A stretch of 64,000 bases of DNA from JAUVXJ01 sp964433755 (GTDB lineage Bacteria > Chloroflexota > Anaerolineae > UBA7937 > B3-Chlor). Each line of letters begins with the position of its first letter. Positions within the stretch are counted from its first letter, which is position 1. The stretch is taken from assembly GCA_964433755.1 (NCBI GenBank), contig CAYSSR010000001.1:496001-560000 (forward strand). The letters run 5' to 3'. Positions 51,552-60,058 of the stretch are shown in pieces. The position numbers were made by a program, and so were the translations under genes. The notes under the pieces are model-generated. The model saw nothing but the letters and a program-made list of their open reading frames with translations. It was not told the DNA's origin and did no database searches.

Positions 51552-52532
51552 ATTTCGCTAGCAAGGGTGTTTGAAGACTATCCGGACCGCCGTTACGTCA
51601 TGTTTGGCGGCAAGGGGGGGTTGGGCAAGACCACTTTCTCGGCTGCCACAGCGTATTGGCTGGCGAAGCAGGGCTACAAGGTACTGGTATTCTCCGTGGA
51701 CCCCCAGGCTTCCCTGACCGACATCTTCCAGCGGGACATTTTCGGCAAGGGGGCGGTGGAGATCATGCCGAACCTCTACGCCCAGGAGATCGACGCCGAT
51801 CAGCGCATCAAGGAGTACCAGCAAGAAATCCGACAGAAGATCTTCGACATGTACGGCCTGGACGAGATCCCAGAGGAGATCGAGAGCTATATCCAGGCGG
51901 CCGCTGCCGAACCAGCGATGGAGGAAAGCGCCATCTTCGACAAGGTGGTCGACATTGTGGTCGGCAAGGAGTACGACTACTACATCTACGACCTGGTTCC
52001 TTTGGGCCACGCCCTCTACTATCTGAGCATGGCCAGCGTCTACGACGACTGGATCGACAAGATCACCAAGCTGCGCGAGGAGATGCAGGAGTATCAGCAG
52101 GTGGCAGCCGTGGTGCAACGCGATAAGGAGAGCGAGGAGGACCTGATCCTCAAGGAACTCCAGGACATCAAGTACCGGATCAATACCTCGTCGAGCATTC
52201 TGACCGACAAGCAGAAGACAGCCTTCTTCTTCGTGATCATCCCTGAGGAGATGGCGATCCTCGATACCCAGAAGGCGGCTACGCTCTTCGCCAAGTTTCA
52301 GGTGCCCTTGTGCGGGTACGTGGTCAACCGGGTCCTCCCTACAGAGTTGGCCACACAGAACATCCCCGAATACCTGCGCCATCGTCTGGAGATGCAGGCC
52401 GGCGCACTGAAGAGGATAGACGGCCAATTCGGCGACCAGGTGCTGGCTCACGTCCCGGAGTTCGAGCGGGACATAACCGGCCTGGAGATGATCGAGCAGA
52501 TGGCCGAGGCGATGTTCGGAGGCGCCCCATGA
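51552..52532 (+). CDS. ArsA/Get3-like ATPase, subunit 1
   Basis: 326 aa if started at ATT 51552, eight bases after an AAGGAGG site whose extended form (AAGGAGGTGATCACC) fully matches the 16S tail. In-frame GTG 51543 lies inside that site; GTG 51501 and ATG 51510 lack ribosome sites. The deviant Walker A is GGKGGLGKTT (about 19-28). Switch I keeps Asp (SVDPQASLTDIF). Switch II is altered: IYDLVPLGHALYYL instead of the usual DTAPTGHTLRLL. ArsA/Get3 ATPases act as nucleotide-switched dimers that drive pumps or deliver membrane proteins. The stop overlaps the start of subunit 2 (ATGA), implying equal synthesis and a heterodimer. Confidence 0.87.
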   Translation: MSLARVFEDYPDRRYVMFGGKGGLGKTTFSAATAYWLAKQGYKVLVFSVDPQASLTDIFQRDIFGKGAVEIMPNLYAQEIDADQRIKEYQQEIRQKIFDMYGLDEIPEEIESYIQAAAAEPAMEESAIFDKVVDIVVGKEYDYYIYDLVPLGHALYYLSMASVYDDWIDKITKLREEMQEYQQVAAVVQRDKESEEDLILKELQDIKYRINTSSSILTDKQKTAFFFVIIPEEMAILDTQKAATLFAKFQVPLCGYVVNRVLPTELATQNIPEYLRHRLEMQAGALKRIDGQFGDQVLAHVPEFERDITGLEMIEQMAEAMFGGAP

Positions 52533-53503
52533 TCGAGAAGACAATGCGGCAGTTCCTTGGTGAGAACCCGGACATGAAATACGTCTTCTTCGGAGGCAAG
52601 GGCGGGGTGGGGAAGACGGTGCTGGCCGGGGCCTCGGCCCTGTGGTTCGCTCGTCAGGGCAAGCGCACACTGCTAGCTTCGACCAATCCAGTGCACAGCC
52701 TGACTAGCATGTTGGATCAGGACGTCTTTGGCAGGCCCACGTTGGTGAAGGACGCAGATGGTTTCTACGCCTACGAGATCGATACCAAGGACACCATCGA
52801 AAAGTCCAAGGTTGAAATCCGTGACAAGATCAGTTGGTTCCTTAAGTACGCCGACGTCAAGACCAAAGCCGACGAGTTCGTGGAGTCGGCCACCATGAAC
52901 CCGGCCTTCGAGGAGTCGGCCATGTTCGAGAACATGATTGATCTCATGTTCGAGGACGAATACGAGACCTATGTCTTCGACACCGCACCTACGGCCAACG
53001 CCCGACGCTTGTTGGGAATGTCCAGCGTCTACTCCATGTGGGTCAACAAGATGCTCAAGAGCCGCGAGGACGCCATGAGCCTCAGGGAGTTGCTCTCCTA
53101 TAGTAAGAAGAAGCAGCAGAAAGACCCTCTTCTGGAGTATCTGCTACAGTTTCGGGAGCGCATGGGGCGGGCCAAGGACCTCTTGACCGATGAACAAAAG
53201 ACGGCCTTCTTCTTCGTGACCTTGCCCGAAGCTCTGCCTATCGCAGTGATCAAGCGCTTCATCACCTGGTTCCACGATTTCGGCATTCCAGTGGGTGGAG
53301 TGGTGGTGAATATGATGATCGAAGAGGCTGCGGTGGGGGACGAGGCGCCGGACTTCGTGAAGAACCGTTTGAAGATGCAGCAGGAGTACATGAACGAAAT
53401 CTGGAGCAGCTTCCCCGACGTACGGGCAGTCGTCCCCTTGTTTGAGACGGAGGTCCGGGGCGTGGAGATGCTGGGGCGCACGGCTCAGGCTATGTTTGTC
53501 TGA
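52529..53503 (+). CDS. ArsA/Get3-like ATPase, subunit 2
   Basis: 324 aa. The deviant Walker A is GGKGGVGKTV (about 22-31). Here switch I is altered (STNPVHSLTSML, Asn for the catalytic-type Asp), while switch II is close to canonical (VFDTAPTANARRLL), the reverse of subunit 1. Both share the C-terminal pattern LTD.QKTAFFFV.LPE, then VP/IP..G.VVN and a VPEFE/VPLFETE end. The length matches subunit 1. No Cys-rich metalloid site of arsenite pumps is visible, and no ArsB or ArsR gene is near, so an arsenic role is unlikely. Confidence 0.88.
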   Translation: MIEKTMRQFLGENPDMKYVFFGGKGGVGKTVLAGASALWFARQGKRTLLASTNPVHSLTSMLDQDVFGRPTLVKDADGFYAYEIDTKDTIEKSKVEIRDKISWFLKYADVKTKADEFVESATMNPAFEESAMFENMIDLMFEDEYETYVFDTAPTANARRLLGMSSVYSMWVNKMLKSREDAMSLRELLSYSKKKQQKDPLLEYLLQFRERMGRAKDLLTDEQKTAFFFVTLPEALPIAVIKRFITWFHDFGIPVGGVVVNMMIEEAAVGDEAPDFVKNRLKMQQEYMNEIWSSFPDVRAVVPLFETEVRGVEMLGRTAQAMFV

Positions 53504-53527
53504 AAGAGGCGCTTTTCTGGTGAACTA

Positions 53528-53559
53528 GCCCCTGCTGTCTAATGAGAGATGGCAGGGGC
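53528..53559 (+). terminator. Hairpin after the ArsA-like pair
   Basis: A perfect 8-base stem GCCCCTGC/GCAGGGGC with an inner TCT/AGA pairing, no T-run. It begins 24 bases after the stop and could terminate or stabilise the upstream mRNA. An ATG at 53549 lies inside it and is therefore unlikely to be used. Confidence 0.45.
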
Positions 53560-53578
53560 GTGGTTTGAAGAGGAGAAA

Positions 53579-54229
53579 GTGAACCCCCACTTGCTCACAA
53601 TCGTGATCGCCCTACTGTTCATCCTCATCTTCGGCGGCATGCCCGTGTTGAGGAAGGAGGAGCCCTCGCTCCAACTCGTGGCGGTGGTACTGGGAGTCAC
53701 CGCCTTGGTCATCGCCGCCTCCGATCTGACCGGCGTCTACGTGCATCCGGTGCTCTTCTTGATCCTGCTGTATGCGAGCGCCATGCGTTGCCGGGCGCTG
53801 GTCGACCTGGGGAACCTGCTGTCTTCCTGGGGATACCATCAGAGGGCTCTGTCTCTGTATCGTCTGGCCATGAGGTTGGGACCCGACTCGCCTGCCCTGC
53901 TCTCTGCCTTGATCAGCTACGGCGCTGTGCTGGTGCGCGTGGGAGCCCTGGACGAAGCTATTCGTGTCTTGGAGGAGGTCCTGGAGAAATGGGGGCAGGA
54001 CTTGCCTCCCAAGCACGAAGCAGCGTGTCACTACAACCTGGGGGTGGCCTACCTGCGCCAGGGCAACGAGAGCCAAGCTGTGCGAGAGTTCAATCTGACC
54101 GTCGATGCGTGGCCACCGTCGCCGTACGCTCAGCGGGCCAGCGCAGCCTTGGAGAGGAGGCGATCCACAGGCCGGCTGCTCGGAAGGGAGAGCAGCGAGA
54201 GCGGCAGCGGCGACGAGCGCGCGAGTTGA
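53579..54229 (+). CDS. Membrane TPR protein, unknown function
   Basis: 216 aa from GTG 53579 (AGAGGAG just upstream). Two membrane helices at the N-terminus (about 6-24 and 32-66), then TPR-like repeats (about 80-185; LGNLLSSWGYHQRALSLYRLAMRLGPDSPAL split over helices, AACHYNLGVAYLRQGNESQAV) and a charged Ser/Arg/Glu-rich tail. TPR proteins bind other proteins. Its position 75 bases after the ATPase pair makes it a candidate accessory factor of that system, though a hairpin separates them. Confidence 0.75.
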   Translation: MNPHLLTIVIALLFILIFGGMPVLRKEEPSLQLVAVVLGVTALVIAASDLTGVYVHPVLFLILLYASAMRCRALVDLGNLLSSWGYHQRALSLYRLAMRLGPDSPALLSALISYGAVLVRVGALDEAIRVLEEVLEKWGQDLPPKHEAACHYNLGVAYLRQGNESQAVREFNLTVDAWPPSPYAQRASAALERRRSTGRLLGRESSESGSGDERAS

Positions 54230-54243
54230 AGCTTCGGGCTGTC

Positions 54244-54897
54244 TCAGCGGCGGCCAGGGGCGATGGCCTGAGCTACATCGCGCAACGATGAGATGAGAAG
54301 GGCCACCGACTGCTGGTCCAGTCCAGCCAGGGAGAGATTCGCCAGGAGGTGAGGGGCTTTCTTGCTGAGTGATAGCCTCACCAGGCGAGGACTGAGGTCC
54401 TGCACCAGGTGAGAGAGGGCATCGGCTTGTTGCTGGCCTGCTTTGCTCCGGAAGGCGACAATCAGGCCACCTGGCATGTCCTGATGGGACCAGCCGCTCT
54501 CATCGATACCTTTCATCACTCGCTTGGCCAAGGCTCCCTTCTTGCTGACTACCTCGACGTCGGCTCGTGGCGGCGTACGCAGGGTACATCTGAGGACGAG
54601 GGAGTCGGTGCGGCCCCGCAGCAGGTTGAGGATCCAGAGCAGGAGCACCTCTCTGGGCTGTAGCAGGACGGTGGCCTCGATGGCCTTGAACGGCGCCCGA
54701 GCTCTGCTGACGTTCACCTGGAATCCGGACGTGCCCAGACGGGCGACCGTCGTCTGCTCGCCACCAGCCCGCAAAGCTCGTACAATCCACTCCAGCAGGC
54801 GCTCTCCACGCCTACGGTTCAGGAGCCAGCCCACCGCGTACCAGACCGTGAGCAGCACGCAGAGGGCGATCACGAGCTGGGTTGCGAGATCAGGCAT
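54244..54897 (-). CDS. Single-pass membrane protein, unknown function
   Basis: 217 aa from ATG 54897 (AGGTGAG seven bases upstream). One N-terminal membrane helix (about 5-24), then a basic cytoplasmic-looking domain containing a possible second hydrophobic patch (VLLLWILNLL, about 85-94). The remainder (about 95-217) is a mixed alpha/beta domain with no recognised motif. It is convergent with the TPR gene, the two stops being only 14 bases apart. Confidence 0.65.
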   Translation of the reverse strand: MPDLATQLVIALCVLLTVWYAVGWLLNRRRGERLLEWIVRALRAGGEQTTVARLGTSGFQVNVSRARAPFKAIEATVLLQPREVLLLWILNLLRGRTDSLVLRCTLRTPPRADVEVVSKKGALAKRVMKGIDESGWSHQDMPGGLIVAFRSKAGQQQADALSHLVQDLSPRLVRLSLSKKAPHLLANLSLAGLDQQSVALLISSLRDVAQAIAPGRR

Positions 54898-55314
54898 GGG
54901 TCTCACCTACTGCTTTGCGACGTAGTTCGTTGGCGAGAAGGGAATCCAAGGTTCTGTGGAAGTCTAGCGGAACGTGTGCTCGCTGTCAACTCTCGTGCGG
55001 GCCAGGTTGGGACCGGGCACTGGTGTGGGCAGCGGGCCGAGTTCGGCTACAGCGTCCCGCCGAAGATGGCGTCCGCCCAGGGGGTTGGGGACGGCACCTG
55101 TCCTAGCCAGGCGTTCTGCCGGACGGCGGCGCGGACTTGGTGGGAGCAACGGACATCAGACGACCGCCTGGGCCCGTGCCCGCCAGGTGCGGGGGCTAGC
55201 TTGCAGCGCGATGCCTCTGAGCGCGGCACGGGGCCTGGCGGCGTGGCTCTCTTGTGGCCATTTCCACTGTCGATGGGTTCCAGTCCGTTTCATATCGCTA
55301 GCGGAGGGCTGAAG
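54898..55314. other. Intergenic region before btpA
   Basis: About 417 bases. The btpA frame is open upstream to 54976, but the extension is rich in Cys/Gly/Trp/Arg and lacks a ribosome site, so it is not coding. No convincing promoter was found. Confidence 0.45.
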
Positions 55315-56145
55315 GTGTCCGGTTCGGCGAGTGTAGATCCCAGAACAGCGCTGGAGTCGTTGTTTGGCGCCAGCAAGTACGTGATCGGCATGGTCCACCT
55401 GCTCCCACTGCCAGGATCTCCACGCTGGGCTGGGGAGATGGATGAGGTGCTGGAGAGGGCCGTCGCCGATGCGCTGGCTCTGGAGAGCGGCGGGGTGGAT
55501 GGATTGATGGTGGAGAACTTCGGCGACGTCCCCTTCGGCAAGGGGCGGGCGGAGGCCCACACCGTGGCTGCCATGACGCTGGCGGTGGCCACGGTGAGAG
55601 ACGCCGTGCAGCTCCCCGTGGGAGTCAACGTGCTGAGGAACGACGCCAGGTCGGCCCTGGCCATGGCATCCGTCACAGGGGCCAGCTTCATCAGGGTCAA
55701 CGTGCACACCGGGGCCATGGTTACCGACCAGGGTCTGATCGAAGGCAGCGCCTACGAGACCATCAGATATCGTAGGGAGCTAGGCGTAGACGTGAAGATT
55801 CTCGCCGACGTGTTGGTGAAGCATGCTGTGCCGTTGGGCAGTCCAACGATCGAGCAAGCAGCGAGGGACACAGCGTATCGCGGGCTGGCCGATGCGCTCA
55901 TCGTCACGGGATCAGGTACCGGCGAGCCCACAGAGATGGAGGATCTCCGGCGGACGAGAGAGGCGGTGCCCGACTTCCCGGTGCTGGTGGGGAGCGGCGT
56001 GTCCCAGGAAAGCGTGGGGCAATTGCTCTCTATGGCGGATGGAGTGATCGTAGGGACCAGCCTCAAAGAGGACGGCATCGTCTCCAACCTGGTGGACCAG
56101 ACCAGGGTAGCGGCACTGATGGCCGAGGTACAGAGACTGCGCTAA
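55315..56145 (+). CDS. BtpA/SgcQ-family TIM-barrel protein
   Basis: 276 aa from GTG 55315 (GGAGGG seven bases upstream), the usual family length. BtpA-family motifs are VIGMVHLLPLPGSPR, GVDGLMVENFGDVPFG, LPVGVNVLRNDARSALAMA, FIRVNVHTGAMVTDQGLIEG and VLVGSGVS..SV. The family folds as a TIM barrel. It was named for photosystem I biogenesis in cyanobacteria, but in non-photosynthetic bacteria it sits in sugar or nucleoside gene clusters with unclear chemistry. Here it is followed 50 bases later by a PfkB-family kinase, supporting a metabolic role in carbohydrate or nucleoside use. Confidence 0.9.
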   Translation: MSGSASVDPRTALESLFGASKYVIGMVHLLPLPGSPRWAGEMDEVLERAVADALALESGGVDGLMVENFGDVPFGKGRAEAHTVAAMTLAVATVRDAVQLPVGVNVLRNDARSALAMASVTGASFIRVNVHTGAMVTDQGLIEGSAYETIRYRRELGVDVKILADVLVKHAVPLGSPTIEQAARDTAYRGLADALIVTGSGTGEPTEMEDLRRTREAVPDFPVLVGSGVSQESVGQLLSMADGVIVGTSLKEDGIVSNLVDQTRVAALMAEVQRLR

Positions 56146-56195
56146 ACTGGGACACATCAGCATTCGATCACAGCAACGCCCTGGAAAGAGCATCC

Positions 56196-57194
56196 ATGCC
56201 TCGAGTGGTGACCCTCGGCGACATCAACGTGGATATCCTCGCTCGCGTTCCCTTCTACCCACCACCGGGAGGCGACAGCCTGGCGGAGGCAGGGGATCTG
56301 CGTACCGGGGGCTCCGCTGCCAACACGTCCGCGGTTCTGAGCAAGTTCGGATTGGAGGTCAGCATCCTGGCGCGCGTGGGCCAGGACGCCCTGGCGGAGC
56401 GCGCCCTGTCCGACTTGCAGCGGGTGGGGGTGGACCTATCTCTCGTGCAGCGAGACGCCGAGACTCAGACGGGGCTGATCTTCGCTGCTGTGACGCCCGA
56501 CGGCGAGCGCACCTTCTTCAGTTGCCGTGGCGCAAACGCGAACACCACCCTCGATGGAGACGGCGAGGCACGGATCCGTGAAGCGCGGCTGCTGCACGTC
56601 TCCGGATATGCTCTGGTGGAGAACCCCCAAAGAGCGGCTGCACTCCAGGCTATCACGGTGGCTCGTCGCTCTGGCGTGGCGGTCTCGGTGGACCTGGGCG
56701 CAGAAGTGGAAACTACACCCCGGAAAGGGATAGTCGAGGCGCTGTCCAAGGCTTCCATGCTCTTTCCCAACCTGGCCGTGGCCCAGTGGCTAACCGGGGA
56801 AGAAGGCGCCCGCGAGTCTGTGGCGGGCTTGTTGAGTCTGGGGCCGGAACTGGTGGGACTCAAGCTACGCGAAGAGGGGTGCCTCATAGGCGGGGACCAG
56901 GAGATCCTTGCGGTGCCGGCTTTCGAGGTGGAACCGGTCGACGACACCGGGGCTGGCGACAGCTTCGATGCGGGACTGATCCTGGGATGGGTGGCAGGCA
57001 TGGGCTTGAGGGAGTGTGGAATCCTCGGCAACGCCCTGGGCGCGCTGGCTACCACGGTCACCGGGGCTGGAAGCTCCCTGCCTGGGCCTGAGGAGGCCCT
57101 GTCCTTCCTGGAGGAGCGAAGGAAGGAGACCGGATGGCAGGACTGGGCGGAGGAACTGAGAAGGGTGTGCCAGTATCTGGAGAAGACGGCGTGA
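56196..57194 (+). CDS. PfkB-family carbohydrate/nucleoside kinase
   Basis: 332 aa ribokinase-type kinase. The N-terminal glycine-rich GGSAANTSAVLSKFG, the substrate-lid region, and the C-terminal DDTGAGDSFDAG with catalytic base Asp255 and the anion hole are intact. It phosphorylates a sugar or nucleoside hydroxyl with ATP. Substrate cannot be assigned; ribokinase-, nucleoside-kinase- and tagatose-type members share these features. It probably forms an operon with the BtpA-family gene, whose product may act on the phosphorylated compound. Confidence 0.93.
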   Translation: MPRVVTLGDINVDILARVPFYPPPGGDSLAEAGDLRTGGSAANTSAVLSKFGLEVSILARVGQDALAERALSDLQRVGVDLSLVQRDAETQTGLIFAAVTPDGERTFFSCRGANANTTLDGDGEARIREARLLHVSGYALVENPQRAAALQAITVARRSGVAVSVDLGAEVETTPRKGIVEALSKASMLFPNLAVAQWLTGEEGARESVAGLLSLGPELVGLKLREEGCLIGGDQEILAVPAFEVEPVDDTGAGDSFDAGLILGWVAGMGLRECGILGNALGALATTVTGAGSSLPGPEEALSFLEERRKETGWQDWAEELRRVCQYLEKTA

Positions 57195-57294
57195 GGGCAA
57201 CTCCGAGCCGGGGAGCCAGTTGCTGCATATTCGTTTGGCGCGGCATGGGCGCGCCCGACTGTTTGGAGCGGCGAGGACGTTGAACAACCAGCAG

Positions 57295-58359
57295 ATGAGC
57301 GGTAGCCACTCCTGCACGATTGACCATTTGGCGCTGATGGCTCTGCTCGTACTGTGCCTGGCCAGCGGCAACGCATGCGGCACAATTCAAACTCCAGCGT
57401 CCGAGCTGCCCGGCGATCGATCTAACGGAGCCGGGATTGCCCACGCCCTTGACACTGCGCAGAGCGCGCAGAACCGGGCCTTTTCCCCTGGCAGCAGGGC
57501 CTTCTCGTCCACTGTGCCTTACGAGGGCAATACCGCGGACACGGTTAGTCTCCGGCGCATCGAGACTTCGCCCACTCCCCCGCCGTCTGTCTATCTGCCC
57601 CTTGCTCTGAAGGTCTTCGGTGGAACGCCGCCAACGTGGTGGATACCGCCGGTCAAGGCTACCTGGCAGTGGCAGCTAACGGATGCTCCCATAGACCGGT
57701 CGTTCGACGTAGACATGTACGATATCGACCTGTTCGACACTGACGCCAGCACGGTGACCACGCTGCACGCAGAGGGGCGAAAGGTCTTCTGCTACATCAG
57801 TGTGGGTTCCTGGGAGGACTGGCGCCCCGACGCGGATCAGTTCCCGGAGTCGATCATCGGCAACGACTACGAGGGCTGGCCGGGCGAGAAGTGGCTGGAC
57901 ATCCGCCAGATTGACCTCCTGACTCCTATCATCCGCGCTCGCCTCGACCTTTGCCAAGCGAAGGGGTTCGACGGCATCGAACCGGACAACGTCGATGGTT
58001 TCACCAATGACACCGGCTTTCCGCTCACGTACCAGGACCAACTGGAGTACAGTATCTGGCTGGCGGGCGAAGCCCACGCCCGGGGCCTGTCCATCGGACT
58101 CAAGAACGATGATGACCAGGCAGAGGACCTGTTGCCCTACTTTGACTGGGCGATGACCGAAGACTGCTTTGCCGAAGACTGGTGCGACGAGATGCAGCCT
58201 TTCATCACGGCCGGGAAAGCTGTGTTCGCCGCCGAATACACCGACCAGATGAGCACGTGGGAGTTCTTGAGCCAGGTCTGTCCAGAGGCTGAGGAGAAGA
58301 GCTTCAGCGTGATACTCAAGAATCGTGATCTGGACGCCTGGCGCCGGGCCTGCCCGTGA
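57295..58359 (+). CDS. Secreted GH114-like (endo-alpha-1,4-polygalactosaminidase family) protein
   Basis: 354 aa from ATG 57295; weak TTG starts further up (for example 57280) are possible. Hydrophobic signal segment (about 10-28) ending in SGNACG, perhaps a lipoprotein cleavage site though not a strict lipobox. A low-complexity region follows with a Pro-rich stretch and VYLPLALK (about 99-106), then the GH114 domain (about 118-354): KATWQWQL, VFCYISVGSWEDWRPD, GFDGIEPDNVDGF (catalytic acid region) and SIGLKNDDDQ. Members cleave galactosaminogalactan or similar amino-sugar polymers. It may remodel the glycan made by the nearby glycosyltransferase region. Confidence 0.88.
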   Translation: MSGSHSCTIDHLALMALLVLCLASGNACGTIQTPASELPGDRSNGAGIAHALDTAQSAQNRAFSPGSRAFSSTVPYEGNTADTVSLRRIETSPTPPPSVYLPLALKVFGGTPPTWWIPPVKATWQWQLTDAPIDRSFDVDMYDIDLFDTDASTVTTLHAEGRKVFCYISVGSWEDWRPDADQFPESIIGNDYEGWPGEKWLDIRQIDLLTPIIRARLDLCQAKGFDGIEPDNVDGFTNDTGFPLTYQDQLEYSIWLAGEAHARGLSIGLKNDDDQAEDLLPYFDWAMTEDCFAEDWCDEMQPFITAGKAVFAAEYTDQMSTWEFLSQVCPEAEEKSFSVILKNRDLDAWRRACP

Positions 58360-59179
58360 GAAGACTTGTCAAGGACCGGAAGCCTGGGATCGGTGAAGGA
58401 GTGGCATTGTCGCTCCAAGAGTACGCGGCCAAGTCGCCGCCGTCGGCACGGATTGCACCAGGGTCGGCGAGCGCTGGCGAGCGGCACATCGCCCAACCAC
58501 ACGGAGTCTTCCGGTGCTGGCAGCGATGGTATTCCTGGGTTGCGCTGCCCTCAATGCCACGCGCACGTCTGAAGGGGAGACTACGGCCTGGCCTGGGCTG
58601 CTGGTCGTCTGCAGCCAACTCTCCCGGGGCGCCGGCAGGAAGGACCTGGTTATGGAAATCGCGGGCTGGCCCACCTGAGGGGTCGCCTTGTCGAGGGATC
58701 TCGATGTCTACTGATGGGCTCCCAACCGCGATGAGAGGACCACCTGGCGCGCCTGCTCCAGCGGGCTTCCCGCAGTGCAGGTTATCTCAGCATCAGAGTC
58801 TGACTGCCAAAGCGCCATGCCTTGCAGAAGGGACGCCCCGGGAACGTGAGGGCCTATGCTCTCAAGCTAACAGATGTCCAAGGTGACCACCGAGATCGTA
58901 CACAGTCTTCCTGCAGCCATTCTCCACTCAGGGAAATGTGACCGCGGTAGACCGTAGCCACAAATACGCGCTTGTGTATGTTGCATGCTTGGTGTATTGT
59001 TGGCACAAATGTTGTCGTATGGCGATTGTGGCGGACTCCGTTTCGTGTGAGGCAGCACGAGAATAGGGGTCTAAGGCAGCGCCTGGGGCCGTCAGCAATG
59101 TGGAAAAGCGTGACCTGTGGCTGACGAGTGGATGCCGGGGTTTAGTGAGAGCTGTTCCATGGGAAGGGGAGGTGAGGAG
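58360..59179. other. Long intergenic region
   Basis: About 820 bases. One open frame spans 58356-58886 but is Pro/Arg/Gly/Ser-rich, lacks a ribosome site and reads like non-coding G+C-rich DNA. A weak promoter-like pair (TTGTGT-N17-TATTGT, 58972-59000) precedes the next gene. No repeat or RNA was recognised. It may be a decayed region. Confidence 0.4.
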
Positions 59180-60058
59180 ATGCCGATGTCCGCCGTGCTC
59201 GGGATGGTCTCCACGACGTTTGGCAGGAGGTTCGTGGCGGAGGCGTTGCTGCCTGCGGCCGTCTTCGTGGTCTCAGGCATCATGATGCTGGCATGGTTGA
59301 CGGACGCGGACGTGGCGTTTCAGGCTGGGCTGGGACGACTGTGGGAGGAATGGGCAACCATACTGACCCTATTCCTCACGGTTGTTATCGCCGTCATGAT
59401 GTTCTACGCTCCGATGGGCTCTGCGCTTCTCTGGGCGGCAGGGCGGATCAGGAGGACGGGTGAGGAGGACGTCGTTTCTGTGATTCGTAGCTATCTGCGA
59501 CACCGATATGGGATGGATTTCGACCGTATGTGGCCAAGATTGCTTGCCGTAATGCCTGCGGACTCCATTGAACGCCTTGAGGACTCCGGCAGTCGCTTCC
59601 GGTTGTTGGCGAACATGTGCCTATCGTGCGCGGTGCTGTACCTGCTTTGCCTCTTTCTCGGGCTCCTGTGGGGAGTGCCATTTGCCTCGCGCGCGACAAC
59701 GGTCTGTTTCGTGGTCGTGCTATCGGCACTGGCTCTTTCGTGTCTTGGGTTCTGCCGGTGGGCTTTTCAGAGCGCACAGGACTGGGGCGAGAGGGTCGAG
59801 GCAGCTTTCGATTTCCATCGATGGGATCTTCTGAAGCGGCTCGGCTATTCGCAGGAGCCCCGTACGCCCGAAGAAGAAGTACAACTATGGCAAGGGATAT
59901 CCAGAGACATCTGTGAGAGCCACAGAGAGGGCAGCGCTGTGACTCCGTATGGCTCCCCGCGGGACGGGGGGTCGGACATTGGTAGGATCCCAGGCTACCG
60001 CGTTTGTCGTGCACTGCGGGCGCTGTCTGGTATAGCAAGGGTGCGCCTTGGTCGTTGA
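59180..60058 (+). CDS. Polytopic membrane protein, unknown function
   Basis: 292 aa from ATG 59180 (GGGGAGG and GAGGAG upstream); the frame is open to 59117. Four membrane segments: about residues 18-38, 58-88 (possibly one re-entrant) and two near 145-195. The loop between the pairs is charged (RRTGEEDVVSVIRSYLRHRYG), and the C-terminal 90 residues are soluble (WDLLKRLGYSQEPRTPEEEV). No family recognised. It is flanked on both sides by large non-coding gaps, so it is probably monocistronic. Confidence 0.65.
   Translation: MPMSAVLGMVSTTFGRRFVAEALLPAAVFVVSGIMMLAWLTDADVAFQAGLGRLWEEWATILTLFLTVVIAVMMFYAPMGSALLWAAGRIRRTGEEDVVSVIRSYLRHRYGMDFDRMWPRLLAVMPADSIERLEDSGSRFRLLANMCLSCAVLYLLCLFLGLLWGVPFASRATTVCFVVVLSALALSCLGFCRWAFQSAQDWGERVEAAFDFHRWDLLKRLGYSQEPRTPEEEVQLWQGISRDICESHREGSAVTPYGSPRDGGSDIGRIPGYRVCRALRALSGIARVRLGR

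Noticed and set aside
51558..52670. Long minus-strand open frame across the ArsA-like pair
   Set aside because: Leu/Val/His-rich shadow of strongly conserved ATPase genes.
51552..53503. Arsenite efflux operon
   Set aside because: No ArsB, ArsR, ArsD or ArsC gene nearby and no visible Cys metalloid site in either ATPase.
53549..53578. Upstream ATG for the membrane TPR protein
   Set aside because: Lies inside a strong hairpin and lacks a ribosome site; GTG 53579 has one.
58356..58886. Open frame after the GH114-like gene
   Set aside because: Pro/Arg/Ser/Gly-rich, begins inside the previous gene's end and has no motif.
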